This document shows positions 1 through 8,072 of a DNA stretch of 64,000 nt, piece after piece. The DNA is from Nocardioides sp. Root682 (lineage in GTDB: Bacteria > Actinomycetota > Actinomycetes > Propionibacteriales > Nocardioidaceae). Made by a program: the position numbers and the translations under genes. The notes under the pieces were generated by a model. The model had not been told where the DNA came from. It made no database searches and saw nothing but the letters and a program-made list of their open reading frames with translations. How positions within the stretch are numbered: position 1 is the first letter of the stretch; each line of letters starts with the position of its first letter. The DNA is taken from positions 1,287,773 to 1,351,772 of the forward strand of contig NZ_LMHJ01000001.1 in the NCBI RefSeq assembly GCF_001427795.1. The letters run 5' to 3'.

Positions 1-80
1 GTCGTGGCGCCGACGGCCACGAGCGCGAGGGTCGTGGCTGCGAAGACACCTGCGAGCCGGGGCATGGTCCGAGTTCTCAT
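1..80 (-). CDS. N-terminal fragment of a secreted or anchored protein, cut by the window edge
   Basis: Reading leftward from an ATG at 78-80 gives a basic start (MRTRTMPRLAG) followed by an Ala/Leu/Val-rich stretch (VFAATTLALVAVGA) that looks like a signal peptide or first membrane segment. A second in-frame ATG lies at 63-65, and neither start has a strong ribosome binding site. The rest of the gene is outside the window, so no function can be named. It is divergent from the SDR gene at 162. Confidence 0.55.
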   Translation of the reverse strand, partial: MRTRTMPRLAGVFAATTLALVAVGAT

Positions 81-149
81 GCCTGCAGCCGACCAGCCGG
101 AGGTGGCGCGCGGCCCATGCTCAGGTGAAGCACCGGCGACCGGCGTGCG

Positions 150-155
150 TAGGTT
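150..155 (+). promoter_or_regulatory. -10 element TAGGTT for a leaderless SDR mRNA
   Basis: TAGGTT lies six bases before the ATG at 162, with no Shine-Dalgarno sequence between. The spacing fits transcription starting at the start codon, which is common in actinobacteria. I see no clear -35 element. Inferred from sequence only. Confidence 0.5.
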
Positions 156-161
156 GGTGTC

Positions 162-845
162 ATGCGCATCGCCATCGTCGGAGGCAACGGTCAGATCTCC
201 CGCCTGCTGCACCCTGTCCTGGTCGCGGGCGGCCACCAGCCGGTCGCGCTGGTGCGGAACGAAGGCCATCGCGCCGGGCTCGAGGCCCTCGGCGCAGAGG
301 TGCGACTGCTCGACATCGAGAACCAGGACGTCGACGACTTCGCCGCCGCCTTCGAGGGGTGCGATGCGGTCGTGTTCAGCGCGGGCGGTGGCCCCGACGG
401 CAACATCGAGCGCAAACGCACCGTCGACCTCGAGGGCGCCCTGAAGTCGATGACGGCGGCCGAGCAGCGCGACATCCGCCGCTTCGTCCAGGTGTCGGCC
501 ATCAACGTCGACGAGCCGGTGGCGCCCGATGCCGGCGAGGTCTGGGCGGCGTACGTCGCCGCGAAGCGGGACGCCGACGTCGCGCTCCGCGCCAGCAACC
601 TGGACTGGACGATCCTGCGGCCCGGTCTGTTGACCGATGAACCGCCGACCGGGCTGGTCGCGCTCGGCCCGGACGTGCCACGCGGAGCCGTGACGCGGGC
701 AGACGTGGCGGCGGTGCTGGGTGCCGTGATCGACCGGGACGACACCATCGGACAGCAGTGGAACCTCGTCGGCGGGGACCTCTCGATCAGCGCAGCGATC
801 GACGCAGCGATCGACGCAGCAGTCGATCGGGCAGTCGGCGGCTGA
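162..845 (+). CDS. NAD(P)-binding atypical SDR family protein
   Basis: The 227-residue protein opens with a Rossmann glycine motif (GGNGQISR, about residues 7-14) in the pattern of NmrA/YwnB-like atypical short-chain dehydrogenases. These bind NAD(P) through the N-terminal half and often lack the classical YxxxK active site. I see no such dyad, so it may be a reductase or a redox sensor; the substrate is unknown. The C-terminus is unusual: three near-identical 12-base units encode an Ala-Ile-Asp repeat (AAIDAAIDAAVD), suggesting slippage-driven extension. The start has a -10 element but no ribosome binding site. It ends 3 bases before the convergent gene at 849. Confidence 0.8.
   Translation: MRIAIVGGNGQISRLLHPVLVAGGHQPVALVRNEGHRAGLEALGAEVRLLDIENQDVDDFAAAFEGCDAVVFSAGGGPDGNIERKRTVDLEGALKSMTAAEQRDIRRFVQVSAINVDEPVAPDAGEVWAAYVAAKRDADVALRASNLDWTILRPGLLTDEPPTGLVALGPDVPRGAVTRADVAAVLGAVIDRDDTIGQQWNLVGGDLSISAAIDAAIDAAVDRAVGG
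791..826 (+). repeat. Three 12-bp tandem units inside the SDR gene
   Basis: CGCAGCGATCGA occurs twice exactly, then once as CGCAGCAGTCGA. In frame the units encode the Ala/Ile/Asp-rich tail of the SDR protein. The unit is a multiple of three, so copy-number changes would keep the frame. Confidence 0.85.
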
Positions 846-848
846 ACG

Positions 849-1094
849 TCAGCTCGGTTCGAGCGGCTCCACGGACCCGACCCGCAACACCCGGACCTCG
901 AGCTCGTCGATGACGAGCTTCTTGATCCGGCCCTCCCCCAGGGAAAGCCTGCCGATGGCCACCGCGCCGATGGCGAGGGCACCCACGGCGAGCGCTCCGA
1001 CCGCGGCCGCGCCGATGGCGGACGCACCGTACGCGGTCGCGCCGAGGGCGAGGCTTCCGCGCAACCGCGGGGTCAGGTCGAGGTCGGGCTGCAT
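849..1094 (-). CDS. Small protein of five-residue (pentad) repeats
   Basis: The 81-residue protein is almost entirely a run of pentads: GATAY, GASAI, GAAAV, GALAV, GALAI, GAVAI, then looser ones (GRLSL, GEGRI, KKLVI, DELEV, RVLRV). A hydrophobic residue recurs every fifth position and Ala or Gly fills the turn positions, as in beta-helical pentapeptide-repeat proteins, although the usual A(D/N)LXX consensus is not kept. The last pentads become charged, so a hydrophobic coil would end in a polar face. No signal peptide is evident. CAGGAT six bases before the ATG could drive a leaderless mRNA. Function unknown. Confidence 0.6.
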   Translation of the reverse strand: MQPDLDLTPRLRGSLALGATAYGASAIGAAAVGALAVGALAIGAVAIGRLSLGEGRIKKLVIDELEVRVLRVGSVEPLEPS

Positions 1095-1138
1095 GCCCGC
1101 ATCCTGACATGCCGGGGCGAGGGCCGAGCCCGGTCAGG

Positions 1139-1291
1139 TCAATCGCGCCCACTGAAGATGGAGACGCCACCAGGACCCACCAGGAGTCCGACCACGATCA
1201 GCACGATCCCCAGGATCACACTGCCCTGGATCAGGGTGATGATCCCGACGATGACCAGGATCACCGCTGCAAGCCACAGAAGCATGCTCAT
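1139..1291 (-). CDS. GPGG-motif small membrane protein (50 aa)
   Basis: The 50-codon frame starts at ATG 1289-1291 and is preceded by a good ribosome binding site (GGAAGGAAG). The protein is nearly all Ile, Val, Leu and Gly, enough for two short membrane spans, with a GPGGVSIF motif near the C-terminus and a polar SGRD end. Tiny membrane proteins carrying a GPGG motif recur in actinobacteria, but their role is not known to me. It follows the GGDEF gene on the same strand, 131 bases downstream of that gene's stop, so it may be cotranscribed. Confidence 0.7.
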   Translation of the reverse strand: MSMLLWLAAVILVIVGIITLIQGSVILGIVLIVVGLLVGPGGVSIFSGRD

Positions 1292-1422
1292 GTTGTTCTT
1301 CCTTCCCTCCGGCCCCGGCGTGCGGGGATGGGCACGAGGTACCCGAGGGTGCAGAGGTCAGACAGGTCCGGTCCGTCTCGTGGTTCGCCGGCTGTGACGA
1401 GCCGCGGCCGGCGTCGCCTGCT

Positions 1423-2775
1423 TCATTGCTCCACGGGCACGTAGTACGCGTACCCGTTCTTGCCTGCCCGCTTCGCCAGGTACATGGCAGTGTCGGCGTG
1501 GCTCAGCATCCCGGCTGCGTCGACGCCGTGCTCCGGCAGCGCTATGCCGATGCTGACCGAAACCCTCATCGGCGTCCCCGCCGGACCGATGAACGGGGCG
1601 GCAAGGGAGCCACAGATCCGCTCTGCCACAGTCGCCGTCACTGCCTGTACGTCGTCGTCGGCTCCGATGGTCATCAGCACGACGAACTCGTCGCCGCCGA
1701 GCCGTCCGATGACGTCCCCGGAGCGGGCAGCGACGCTGATCCGCTCGGCAACGGCCCGCAAGAGGTTGTCCCCCACCTCGTGTCCGTGGTCGTCGTTGAC
1801 CGCCTTGAAGCCGTCGAGGTCGCAGAACAGGACGGCCACTCCGCAGCCGCTGGCCCGGCGATCCGCTGGGCGGAGAAGGTGGGAGAGCCTCCGTTCCACC
1901 AGTCGCCGGTTCGGCAGCCCGGTGAGGTCGTCGTGCATCGCCGCGTGTTCGAGACGGGCCGCCTCTGCCGCATTCGCTGCGGCGATGGCGACCTCCGTCG
2001 TCTTTCGATCCGTGATGTCCTGGATCTGGGCGATGAAGTAGAGAGGTTCTCCGTCGTCTCCCCGCACGAGGCTCACCGTGAGCAGCACCCACACCAGGTC
2101 GCCGGCCGACGTGTAGTAGCGCTTCTCCATCGAGTAGTTCGTGATCTCACCGTCGACGAGCTGGCCCAGCTGAGCAAGGTCCGCTTCCAGGTCCTCCGGG
2201 TGGGTGATCTCCTGGAAGGTGAGGAGGAGCAGTTCCTCGGACGGGTGGCCGAGCAACCGGCACAAGGCAGGGTTCACCTCGCTGAACTTCCCGTCGAGGC
2301 CGACGATGGCCTTGCCGATGGGTGCGTTCTCGAACGCGAGACGGAAGCGCTGGGTGGATTCACGAAGCTGCTGCTCCGCGAGGCGCGTGTCGGTGACGTC
2401 CTGGGTGAAACCCATCGCGGCGATCACCCGACCGCTGCGACTCACGACCGGAGACAGCCGCTGCGTGAAGATGCGCCCGCCGTACGGCACGTCGCAGGTC
2501 GAGGACACGCCCGCCAGAGCCGCGCGGTACATCGGCTCGAGGAGCGCCGCGGTCTCCGGGGGGAACGCCTCCCAGATGGTCTTCCCCTCGAGGGCTTCAC
2601 GGGACAGTCCGACGTCGGCAAGTCCCAGGCCTCCGGCCGAGAGGTAGCGCAGGTCATGGTCGACGACGACGACCGCCCCGTGCGGGAAGGAATGGACGAT
2701 CGGATGGTCCGAGGAGCGCAACAGACGCAGAGCCTCCTCGTCGTGCTCCAGGTCCTGCATCGCTGAGAGATCCAC
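1423..2775 (-). CDS. PAS-PAS-GGDEF diguanylate cyclase
   Basis: The 450-residue soluble protein has two PAS sensor regions (about residues 30-130 and 140-258; the second ends in the typical DITDRK linker). A GGDEF domain follows, with an intact GGDEF signature at 360-364. An RxxD inhibitory site (RSGD, 351-354) lies five residues before it, so feedback inhibition by c-di-GMP is expected. It should make c-di-GMP from two GTP; no EAL phosphodiesterase domain is present. No membrane segment is seen, so the PAS domains probably sense a cytosolic ligand or redox state. The GTG start at 2775 is supported by AGGGAACCT just upstream. Confidence 0.93.
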   Translation of the reverse strand: MDLSAMQDLEHDEEALRLLRSSDHPIVHSFPHGAVVVVDHDLRYLSAGGLGLADVGLSREALEGKTIWEAFPPETAALLEPMYRAALAGVSSTCDVPYGGRIFTQRLSPVVSRSGRVIAAMGFTQDVTDTRLAEQQLRESTQRFRLAFENAPIGKAIVGLDGKFSEVNPALCRLLGHPSEELLLLTFQEITHPEDLEADLAQLGQLVDGEITNYSMEKRYYTSAGDLVWVLLTVSLVRGDDGEPLYFIAQIQDITDRKTTEVAIAAANAAEAARLEHAAMHDDLTGLPNRRLVERRLSHLLRPADRRASGCGVAVLFCDLDGFKAVNDDHGHEVGDNLLRAVAERISVAARSGDVIGRLGGDEFVVLMTIGADDDVQAVTATVAERICGSLAAPFIGPAGTPMRVSVSIGIALPEHGVDAAGMLSHADTAMYLAKRAGKNGYAYYVPVEQ

Positions 2776-2884
2776 AGGTTCCCTCTCGTTGCTGATGCCG
2801 CGACCCGGTCACTCCTGCAATGCTTCGGCTCCCCACGGGCCCGCCTGAGCCATTCGGCTGAACCGGTGCCGACGGGCACCGCGA

Positions 2885-2928
2885 ACGACGAGAGGGACCT
2901 GCCACTGGTGGCAGGTCCCTCTCGTCGT
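2885..2928 (-). terminator. ssrA terminator hairpin
   Basis: A perfect 20-bp stem (2885-2904 with 2909-2928) closes a four-base loop, 12 bases beyond the mature tmRNA 3' end. There is no long T-run, which is usual at this GC content. Confidence 0.85.
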
Positions 2929-2940
2929 ACTGCAGGGCTG

Positions 2941-3307
2941 TGGAGCTGCGGGGAATCGAACCCCGGTCCTCGAGCGTCGAGCCAGGTCTTCTCCGGGTGC
3001 AGTCTGTGCTGTCGTTTTCTCGGTCCCGGCGCTCGCACAGACACGTCGCCGACAGACCCAGTCCGGTTTGAGTCCCGCGTCACCCTCCGGACTGGAGTGA
3101 CGCAGCAAGTCTTCTAGATGACGTCTGGGTCCGGGACGAAGACGGGTGCCCGGTCAGACGCTTCGATCACTGCTCAGGCAGCGAGAGCGAAGGAACTGCG
3201 GTTTGAGTTGGCAGTTATAGGTTTCCAGCGATCGTTTACGAGATGACGCTGGCTTCTCGACCCGCTTCCCCTGGAACAAACGTCCCAAGTCGAAACCGAT
3301 CAGCCCC
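2941..3307 (-). ncRNA. ssrA: tmRNA (transfer-messenger RNA)
   Basis: The minus strand begins GGGGCTGATCGGTTTCGAC and ends with a T-arm and acceptor (GGTTCGATTCCCC, then GCAGCTCCA). These ends pair into the tRNA-like acceptor stem of tmRNA. The CCA is not encoded, so it must be added. The tag frame is bases 3174-3212 and reads ANSNRSSFALAA then TGA, a typical actinobacterial proteolysis tag. tmRNA with SmpB rescues ribosomes stalled on broken mRNAs and marks the peptide for degradation. smpB lies about 1.9 kb away on the same strand, with a protease and an amidohydrolase between. Confidence 0.97.
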
Positions 3308-3345
3308 TCTTGAGTTGTGACAACAGTCTACGTGCTCCAACGAAC

Positions 3346-3375
3346 GCGGGCCCACCGGTATTCCGGTGGGCCCGC
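3346..3375 (-). terminator. Terminator hairpin after the trypsin-like protease gene
   Basis: A perfect 13-bp GC-rich stem (3346-3358 with 3363-3375, loop TATT) begins 20 bases past the protease stop codon. It also insulates ssrA, which starts 39 bases further on the same strand. Confidence 0.88.
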
Positions 3376-3395
3376 CCCGTGGGAGCAGCCGGGCT

Positions 3396-4229
3396 CTAGA
3401 GGCCGAACTCGGCCAGCCAGTCGGCGACGACCGGAATGTCGATGCGCTGGTAGCCGTCGATGTAACGGCAGTTGGACGTGTAGCCGTACGACGTCACGGC
3501 CACGACCGCGCCGTTCAGCCACAACGAGCCACCGGAGTCACCGAAGCAGGTGCCGCCGGTGCCGAAGATGTCCTTCTCGTTGCCGTTGGTCTGGATGATC
3601 TGCGGGGTGATCTTCTGGCCGGGCATGTCGACGAAACGACGAATGATCGGGTAGCTCATCGGCGTCGGCTTCTGCGAACCGGAGTCGGCCTGGCGGACCT
3701 CGGTGCCGTAGCCGACCGCGGTGAAGAGGGTCTTGCGGGGCTGCTTGATCGCGTCGGCCGCGTGCAGGCCTGCGATCGGCGCCGGGGTGATGTCGGTGAC
3801 CGGCTCGTCGAGCACGATGACGCCGACGTCGTTCCAGTTGTCCATGTCGGTGAAGTCGCTGTAGTCGGGGTGCGTGTGCGCCGTACCGGACAGGTAGCCG
3901 GCCGCGGCGAGCTCCTCAGCGGTGTAGCCGGCAGTGAGGTCGGCGGCCACGGGGAGCGGCGACGGGGGCGCCTCGGCGACGACGCTGTCGAAGGTCACGA
4001 GGGTCTTGCCGAGGGTGCCGTCGGTGCAGTGAGCAGCCGTGACCAGGACGGTCGGGCTGACCAGCGTCGCCGAGCAGCGGAAGCGTCCTTCTGCGTCGTA
4101 GAACGCGATCATGCCGACGTTGGGGTGGTTCTCGCCGTCAGCCGTGCCGCCGGTGCTGGCAGTGGCGGGAGCGAGGAAACCGAGGCCGACGATGGTGGCG
4201 GCGGCCAGGGTCAGAAGACGTGCACGCAT
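3396..4229 (-). CDS. Secreted trypsin-like serine protease (S1 family)
   Basis: The 277-residue protein starts at ATG 4227-4229 with AGAGGAG just upstream, a better start than the one 42 bases earlier. A signal peptide (MRARLLTLAAATIVGLGFLA) is followed by a chymotrypsin fold. The catalytic triad is visible: His in VTAAHC, Asp in WNDVGVIVLD and Ser in GDSGGS. It should be exported and cut extracellular proteins. The GDSGG context fits a standard S1A enzyme, but the S1 specificity residue was not assigned. A strong hairpin follows the stop. It lies between ssrA and the amidohydrolase gene, with no obvious functional link to either. Confidence 0.93.
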   Translation of the reverse strand: MRARLLTLAAATIVGLGFLAPATASTGGTADGENHPNVGMIAFYDAEGRFRCSATLVSPTVLVTAAHCTDGTLGKTLVTFDSVVAEAPPSPLPVAADLTAGYTAEELAAAGYLSGTAHTHPDYSDFTDMDNWNDVGVIVLDEPVTDITPAPIAGLHAADAIKQPRKTLFTAVGYGTEVRQADSGSQKPTPMSYPIIRRFVDMPGQKITPQIIQTNGNEKDIFGTGGTCFGDSGGSLWLNGAVVAVTSYGYTSNCRYIDGYQRIDIPVVADWLAEFGL

Positions 4230-4301
4230 GGTTCTCCTCTGAGCGGTGGTCAGGAGGGCCCAGTCCAGCACCGCAACCGTCCGGAGGGAAGAGGGTGAAG
4301 G

Positions 4302-5198
4302 TCAAGATTTTGCGGTGGTTCGACCCAACAGCCGCAAGGCGTTGTGCCAGCAGACGTCCCGGAGCCAGTCGTCACCCAGCCCGAGGTCGGCCAGCCAGCC
4401 CAGCTGGTCGGCGTAGGCGAACGGCAGGGTCGGGAAGTCCGAACCCCAGACCACCCGCTCCTGGAGCTCGCGGAGGCGCGGCACCAGTACCGCAGGGAAC
4501 CGGGCGTCGTGCGGGCCCTCGGCGAAGAAGTCGGTGAACGCCATCGACGTGTCGAGGTGGACGCCGTCGTACTCCTCAGCCAGGGCCAGGAAGTCCGAAC
4601 ACTCGGGCGAGCCCATGTGCGCGATCACGAGGCGCAGCTGCGGGAAGCGGGCCAGCACGCGAGCCGTCGAGGCCGGTCCCGTGTACGGCGTCCCGACCGG
4701 CCCGGAGCCGGCGTGCACCATGACCGGGGTGCCCGCGTCCGCCAGTGTCGCCCAGACGGGATCGAGCAGCGGGTCGTCGAGGTGGAAGGAGCCGACCTGC
4801 AGGTGGAGCTTGAAGATCTCCACGCCGTCGGCGACGAGCGCCGGGACGTGGTCGGCCGCTTCGGGCTCGGGGTAGAACGTTGCCGACCGCAGCACCTCGG
4901 GCACGTCGGCCGCGAAGTCGCGCGACCAGTCGTTGAGGAAGCCCGCGATGCCGGGCTTGTGGGCGTACGGCAGCGTCGAGAAGCCGCGGATGCCGGACTC
5001 CTGCAGGAAGGCGACCCGATCGGCCGCCGTACCCCGGTAGCGGATCGGCCACTCCCGGCCGATCAGCTCGCCGCCCCCGTCGAACTCGCGCCACACGGCG
5101 CGCTCGATGGAGGGCGGCAGGAAGTGGACGTGGAGATCCATCAGGCCGGGCAGGCCCAGGCGCTCCCAGAAGGAGCGCACGTCCGAAGCGTCAGTCAC
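4302..5198 (-). CDS. Amidohydrolase-2 family metal-dependent hydrolase
   Basis: The 298-residue protein has features of the TIM-barrel amidohydrolase-2 (ACMSD-like) group: an N-terminal metal motif [11 protein letters not shown], a central VIAHMGSPE segment and a C-terminal WGSDFP with the catalytic Asp. Members decarboxylate or hydrolyse small ring compounds; the substrate here is unknown. I chose the GTG at 5196-5198 because it overlaps the end of smpB (GTGACTGA) and has AAGGG upstream, implying translational coupling to smpB. The open frame runs 54 bases further upstream, inside smpB, but that extension is unlikely. Confidence 0.85.
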   Translation of the reverse strand: MTDASDVRSFWERLGLPGLMDLHVHFLPPSIERAVWREFDGGGELIGREWPIRYRGTAADRVAFLQESGIRGFSTLPYAHKPGIAGFLNDWSRDFAADVPEVLRSATFYPEPEAADHVPALVADGVEIFKLHLQVGSFHLDDPLLDPVWATLADAGTPVMVHAGSGPVGTPYTGPASTARVLARFPQLRLVIAHMGSPECSDFLALAEEYDGVHLDTSMAFTDFFAEGPHDARFPAVLVPRLRELQERVVWGSDFPTLPFAYADQLGWLADLGLGDDWLRDVCWHNALRLLGRTTAKS

Positions 5199-5691
5199 GC
5201 ATGCCCTTGGCCCGGCGTCCGATCTCGGCGACCTTCTCGCGGTCGGCCTCACGCTCGGCGATCGCCTGCCGCTTGTCCCACGACTTCTTGCCCTTGGCCA
5301 GGCCGATCTCGACCTTGGCCCGGCCGTTGACGAAGTAGATGGCCAGCGGGATCACGGTCTGGCCCTTCTCGCTCACCTTGCGCTCGATCTTGTCGATCTC
5401 GATGCGGTTGAGCAGGAGCTTGCGCTTGCGCTTGGCGGTGTGGTTGGTCCACGTGCCCTGGGCGTACTCGGGGATGTGCACGTTGTGCAGCCAGGCCTCG
5501 CCGTTGTCGATGTCGACGAAGCCGTCCACCAGGCTCGCGCGTCCCAGCCGCAGGGACTTCACCTCGGTGCCGACGAGCACCAGGCCTGCCTCGAAGGTGG
5601 ACTCGATGTGGTAGTCGTGGCGCGCCTTCTTGTTGGACGCGACGATCTTGTGATCGACAGCGCCTTCCTTCTTCGCACCCTGCTTGGCCAT
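5191..5691 (-). CDS. smpB: SsrA-binding protein SmpB
   Basis: The 166-residue basic protein matches SmpB throughout: [16 protein letters not shown], then [18 protein letters not shown], and a lysine/arginine-rich tail ([20 protein letters not shown]) that enters the mRNA channel. It binds the tRNA-like part of tmRNA and delivers it to stalled ribosomes. It is the last gene of the ftsE-ftsX-M23-smpB block, an order common in actinobacteria, and its end overlaps the amidohydrolase gene. Its partner ssrA lies in the same window. Confidence 0.97.
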   Translation of the reverse strand: MAKQGAKKEGAVDHKIVASNKKARHDYHIESTFEAGLVLVGTEVKSLRLGRASLVDGFVDIDNGEAWLHNVHIPEYAQGTWTNHTAKRKRKLLLNRIEIDKIERKVSEKGQTVIPLAIYFVNGRAKVEIGLAKGKKSWDKRQAIAEREADREKVAEIGRRAKGMRD

Positions 5692-5725
5692 GGGCTCATT
5701 CTCTCAGGCGCGGCAATCGGTTTGA

Positions 5726-7024
5726 TCAGAGGTACGGAGCAGGATCGACGGTCTCGCCGTTGCGGAGCACCGTGAAGTGCAGGTGGCAACCGGTCGACCA
5801 GCCCGTGGAGCCGGAGTAACCGACGACCTGGCCGCGACGGACCCGGGCGCCCCTGCCGACGGCGTAGCTGGTCATGTGGTTGTAGACCAGCGTCATCGCC
5901 GCGCCGTTGACGCGGCCGATGGCGATGTAGAGACGGTTTCCGTAGACCTCGTCGTAGTAGCGGTTGATCACCGTTCCGGACTCACCGGCCACGAGCGGCG
6001 CACCGCACCCGGTGCCGAAGTCGATGCCGTTGTGCAGGCCGTAGTACCCGTAGATCGGGTGGATCCGGTAGCCGTACGGCGAGGTGACCGGCCCGGGGCC
6101 GGGCTTCGCGAGGAACCCGCCCGTGTCACCGCTGTAGCTGCCGCCCTGCTTCTGCGACAACCTCAGGATCTCCGACTTGATCCGCTGCTCGCGCTTCTTC
6201 AGGCGGGCCAGCGCGGCCTGGTCGGCAGCACGGGCCCGGATCACGGCCTGGCGCGCGCCGTTGGTCTTGGTCACCAGGGCGGCCACCTGCGACTGCGTCG
6301 TCTCGGCCTGCTGGACCAGGACCGCGATGGTGGCGACGTTCTCGTCGGCCGACTTCTTCGCGCTGGCCACCGCGTTGCGCGCTGCGGCGACCTCGATCTT
6401 GCGTTGTTCCATCGCGGCCTCGGCCGCCTCGAGGGCGACCAGGGCCTGGTTCTGCCGGCCCGTGACCAGGTCGTACGCCGTCTGGCTGACCAGCACGTCC
6501 TCGATGGAGCCGCTGTTCATGTAGGAGTTCAGCAGCGCCATCCGGGCGTCGTCGCCGGTGCCCATCACGATGATGGCGTCACGGCTGGCGAGCCGCTGGA
6601 CAGCCACCTCGGCGCGCGCCTGCTGGAGATCGATCTTGGCCAGCCTGAGCGTCTCCTCCGCGAGCACCAGCTTGTTGGCCAGCTCGGCGGCGGCGGCGCG
6701 AGCCGCCGTCAGGTCGGTGCGGACGGCACTCAGCCGTGACTGCGCCGCGCTGAGCTGCTTCTTGGCCGCCTTCAGCTCCCGGGCGATCTTCGCGACCTTC
6801 TGGCTGGCCTCGTGGATGTCGCCCTTGACGTCGGAGATCTGGCCCCGGACCTGGTCCTGCTTGTCCTCGAGGTCGTCCCGGTCGTCGGCATGGGCGATCG
6901 GTACGGCGAGGCCGGCGAGGGCCACGACGACGGCGAGTGCCGTCACCAGCCACTGGGGATGGGCCCATGTGGGAAGCCGATCGGTCACACGGCGAAACCC
7001 TGGGGCGCTGGGGAAGGAGCGCAC
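5726..7024 (-). CDS. M23 peptidoglycan peptidase with coiled-coil domain, probable FtsEX partner
   Basis: This is a protein of up to 432 residues with an N-terminal hydrophobic export segment (about residues 25-46), a long charged heptad region (about 48-290) and a C-terminal M23/lysostaphin-like domain. The zinc motifs HNGIDFGTGCG and GCHLHF are intact, so the domain should be active or activatable. The coiled coil plus M23 layout is that of EnvC/PcsB/RipC-type hydrolases gated by FtsEX. Its place directly after ftsX supports cell-wall cleavage at division. The start is uncertain: GTG at 7024, or GTG at 6988 giving VTDRLPTWAH. Neither has a strong ribosome binding site. Confidence 0.9.
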   Translation of the reverse strand: MRSFPSAPGFRRVTDRLPTWAHPQWLVTALAVVVALAGLAVPIAHADDRDDLEDKQDQVRGQISDVKGDIHEASQKVAKIARELKAAKKQLSAAQSRLSAVRTDLTAARAAAAELANKLVLAEETLRLAKIDLQQARAEVAVQRLASRDAIIVMGTGDDARMALLNSYMNSGSIEDVLVSQTAYDLVTGRQNQALVALEAAEAAMEQRKIEVAAARNAVASAKKSADENVATIAVLVQQAETTQSQVAALVTKTNGARQAVIRARAADQAALARLKKREQRIKSEILRLSQKQGGSYSGDTGGFLAKPGPGPVTSPYGYRIHPIYGYYGLHNGIDFGTGCGAPLVAGESGTVINRYYDEVYGNRLYIAIGRVNGAAMTLVYNHMTSYAVGRGARVRRGQVVGYSGSTGWSTGCHLHFTVLRNGETVDPAPYL

Positions 7025-7109
7025 AGGTGAACCATTTCGTTCGGGGAAGTTTGTTTTGTTCGGTCCGCTCGCTGACGCTCGCGAACTCGTCGACCGTAAC
7101 CGCCCTGAC

Positions 7110-8051
7110 TCAGACTTTTACGTATTTCCGGGTCAACAGGAGTGTCGGGATCAGCGTGAGCGCCGGGCCGAGGAAGACGATGCCGAGCGGGAACCATCCG
7201 TACAGGGACTCGCCGTAGTCACCCCAGTCGACCCAGGGCAGGAACTGGACGTGCTCGGCCAGGCCCTTCTCGATCCCCCAGTACTGGAACGCTGCGAGCG
7301 CCCCCGCAGCGAGGCCGACGCCGACGATGGCGGTCACCAGTGCCTCGAGCAGGAACGGGAAGGCGATGTACAGCGTCGAGGCGCCGACCAGCCGCATGAT
7401 GCCGATCTCGCGCCGCCGCGCGAGCGCAGCGAGCCGGATCGTGTTGGTGACCTGGAGCAGCGCGGCGAGCAGCAGGAAGCCGGAGCCGATCCACGAGCCG
7501 TACTTGAGGACCTTCATGATCCCGAAGATCTGGCCGAGCGCCGCACGCTCGTCCTTGATGACCGAGACGCCGTCGAGGCCCTCGAGGGCACTGATGATGC
7601 CGTCGGCCTGCTCGGGGTTCTTCAGGGTCACCCAGTAGCCGGCGGGCCAGCTCTCGACCGTCACGACCGGGTTCGGCCCGGTGTAGGCGGTCTCGGGGAT
7701 CGCACCGGACTCCTTGGCGTTCTCGAACCCCTCCTCCTTCGACACGAACCGGAAGGACGCGACCTCGTCGTTGGCCTTGACCTCCGTCTCGATCCGTTGC
7801 TGCTGCTCGGCGGTGACCTCACCACCGGCACAGTTCGGGTTGTTCGAGGGGTCGTCGTCGATGCAGAGGTTGACCAGGATCTTCAGCTCGTTGCCCAGGG
7901 ACTTGTTGGCGAGGTCGGCCTCACGCTGGATGAGGATGCCGACGCCCGCGAGGGACAGCGAGACGAAGAGGGTCAGGATGACGGCCAGGTGCATCGAGAG
8001 ATTGCGCCGCAGGCCGGTACGGAGCTCGGTGAAGACATAGCGCAGCTGCAT
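7110..8051 (-). CDS. ftsX: Cell division protein FtsX
   Basis: The 313-residue membrane protein begins MQLRYVFTELRTGLRRNLSM and has one span near residue 25, a large extracytoplasmic loop (about 45-185) and three C-terminal spans, the FtsX topology. The loop holds the only two Cys (CIDDDPSNNPNC), a possible disulfide. With the ATPase FtsE it forms a complex that moves the external loop and activates a peptidoglycan hydrolase, probably the M23 protein encoded next. It starts 21 bases after the ftsE stop. Confidence 0.96.
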   Translation of the reverse strand: MQLRYVFTELRTGLRRNLSMHLAVILTLFVSLSLAGVGILIQREADLANKSLGNELKILVNLCIDDDPSNNPNCAGGEVTAEQQQRIETEVKANDEVASFRFVSKEEGFENAKESGAIPETAYTGPNPVVTVESWPAGYWVTLKNPEQADGIISALEGLDGVSVIKDERAALGQIFGIMKVLKYGSWIGSGFLLLAALLQVTNTIRLAALARRREIGIMRLVGASTLYIAFPFLLEALVTAIVGVGLAAGALAAFQYWGIEKGLAEHVQFLPWVDWGDYGESLYGWFPLGIVFLGPALTLIPTLLLTRKYVKV

Positions 8052-8072
8052 GAGGGGTGTGTGCTCCTTGAC

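Noticed and set aside
2941..3020. A tRNA gene
   Set aside because: The T-arm and acceptor belong to the 3' end of tmRNA; no anticodon arm fits, and the 5' partner is at 3307.
3308..3345. ssrA promoter (TAGACT on the minus strand, 17 bases before the tmRNA 5' end)
   Set aside because: The -10 is acceptable for a processed leader, but the -35 would fall in the terminator stem, so I did not call it.
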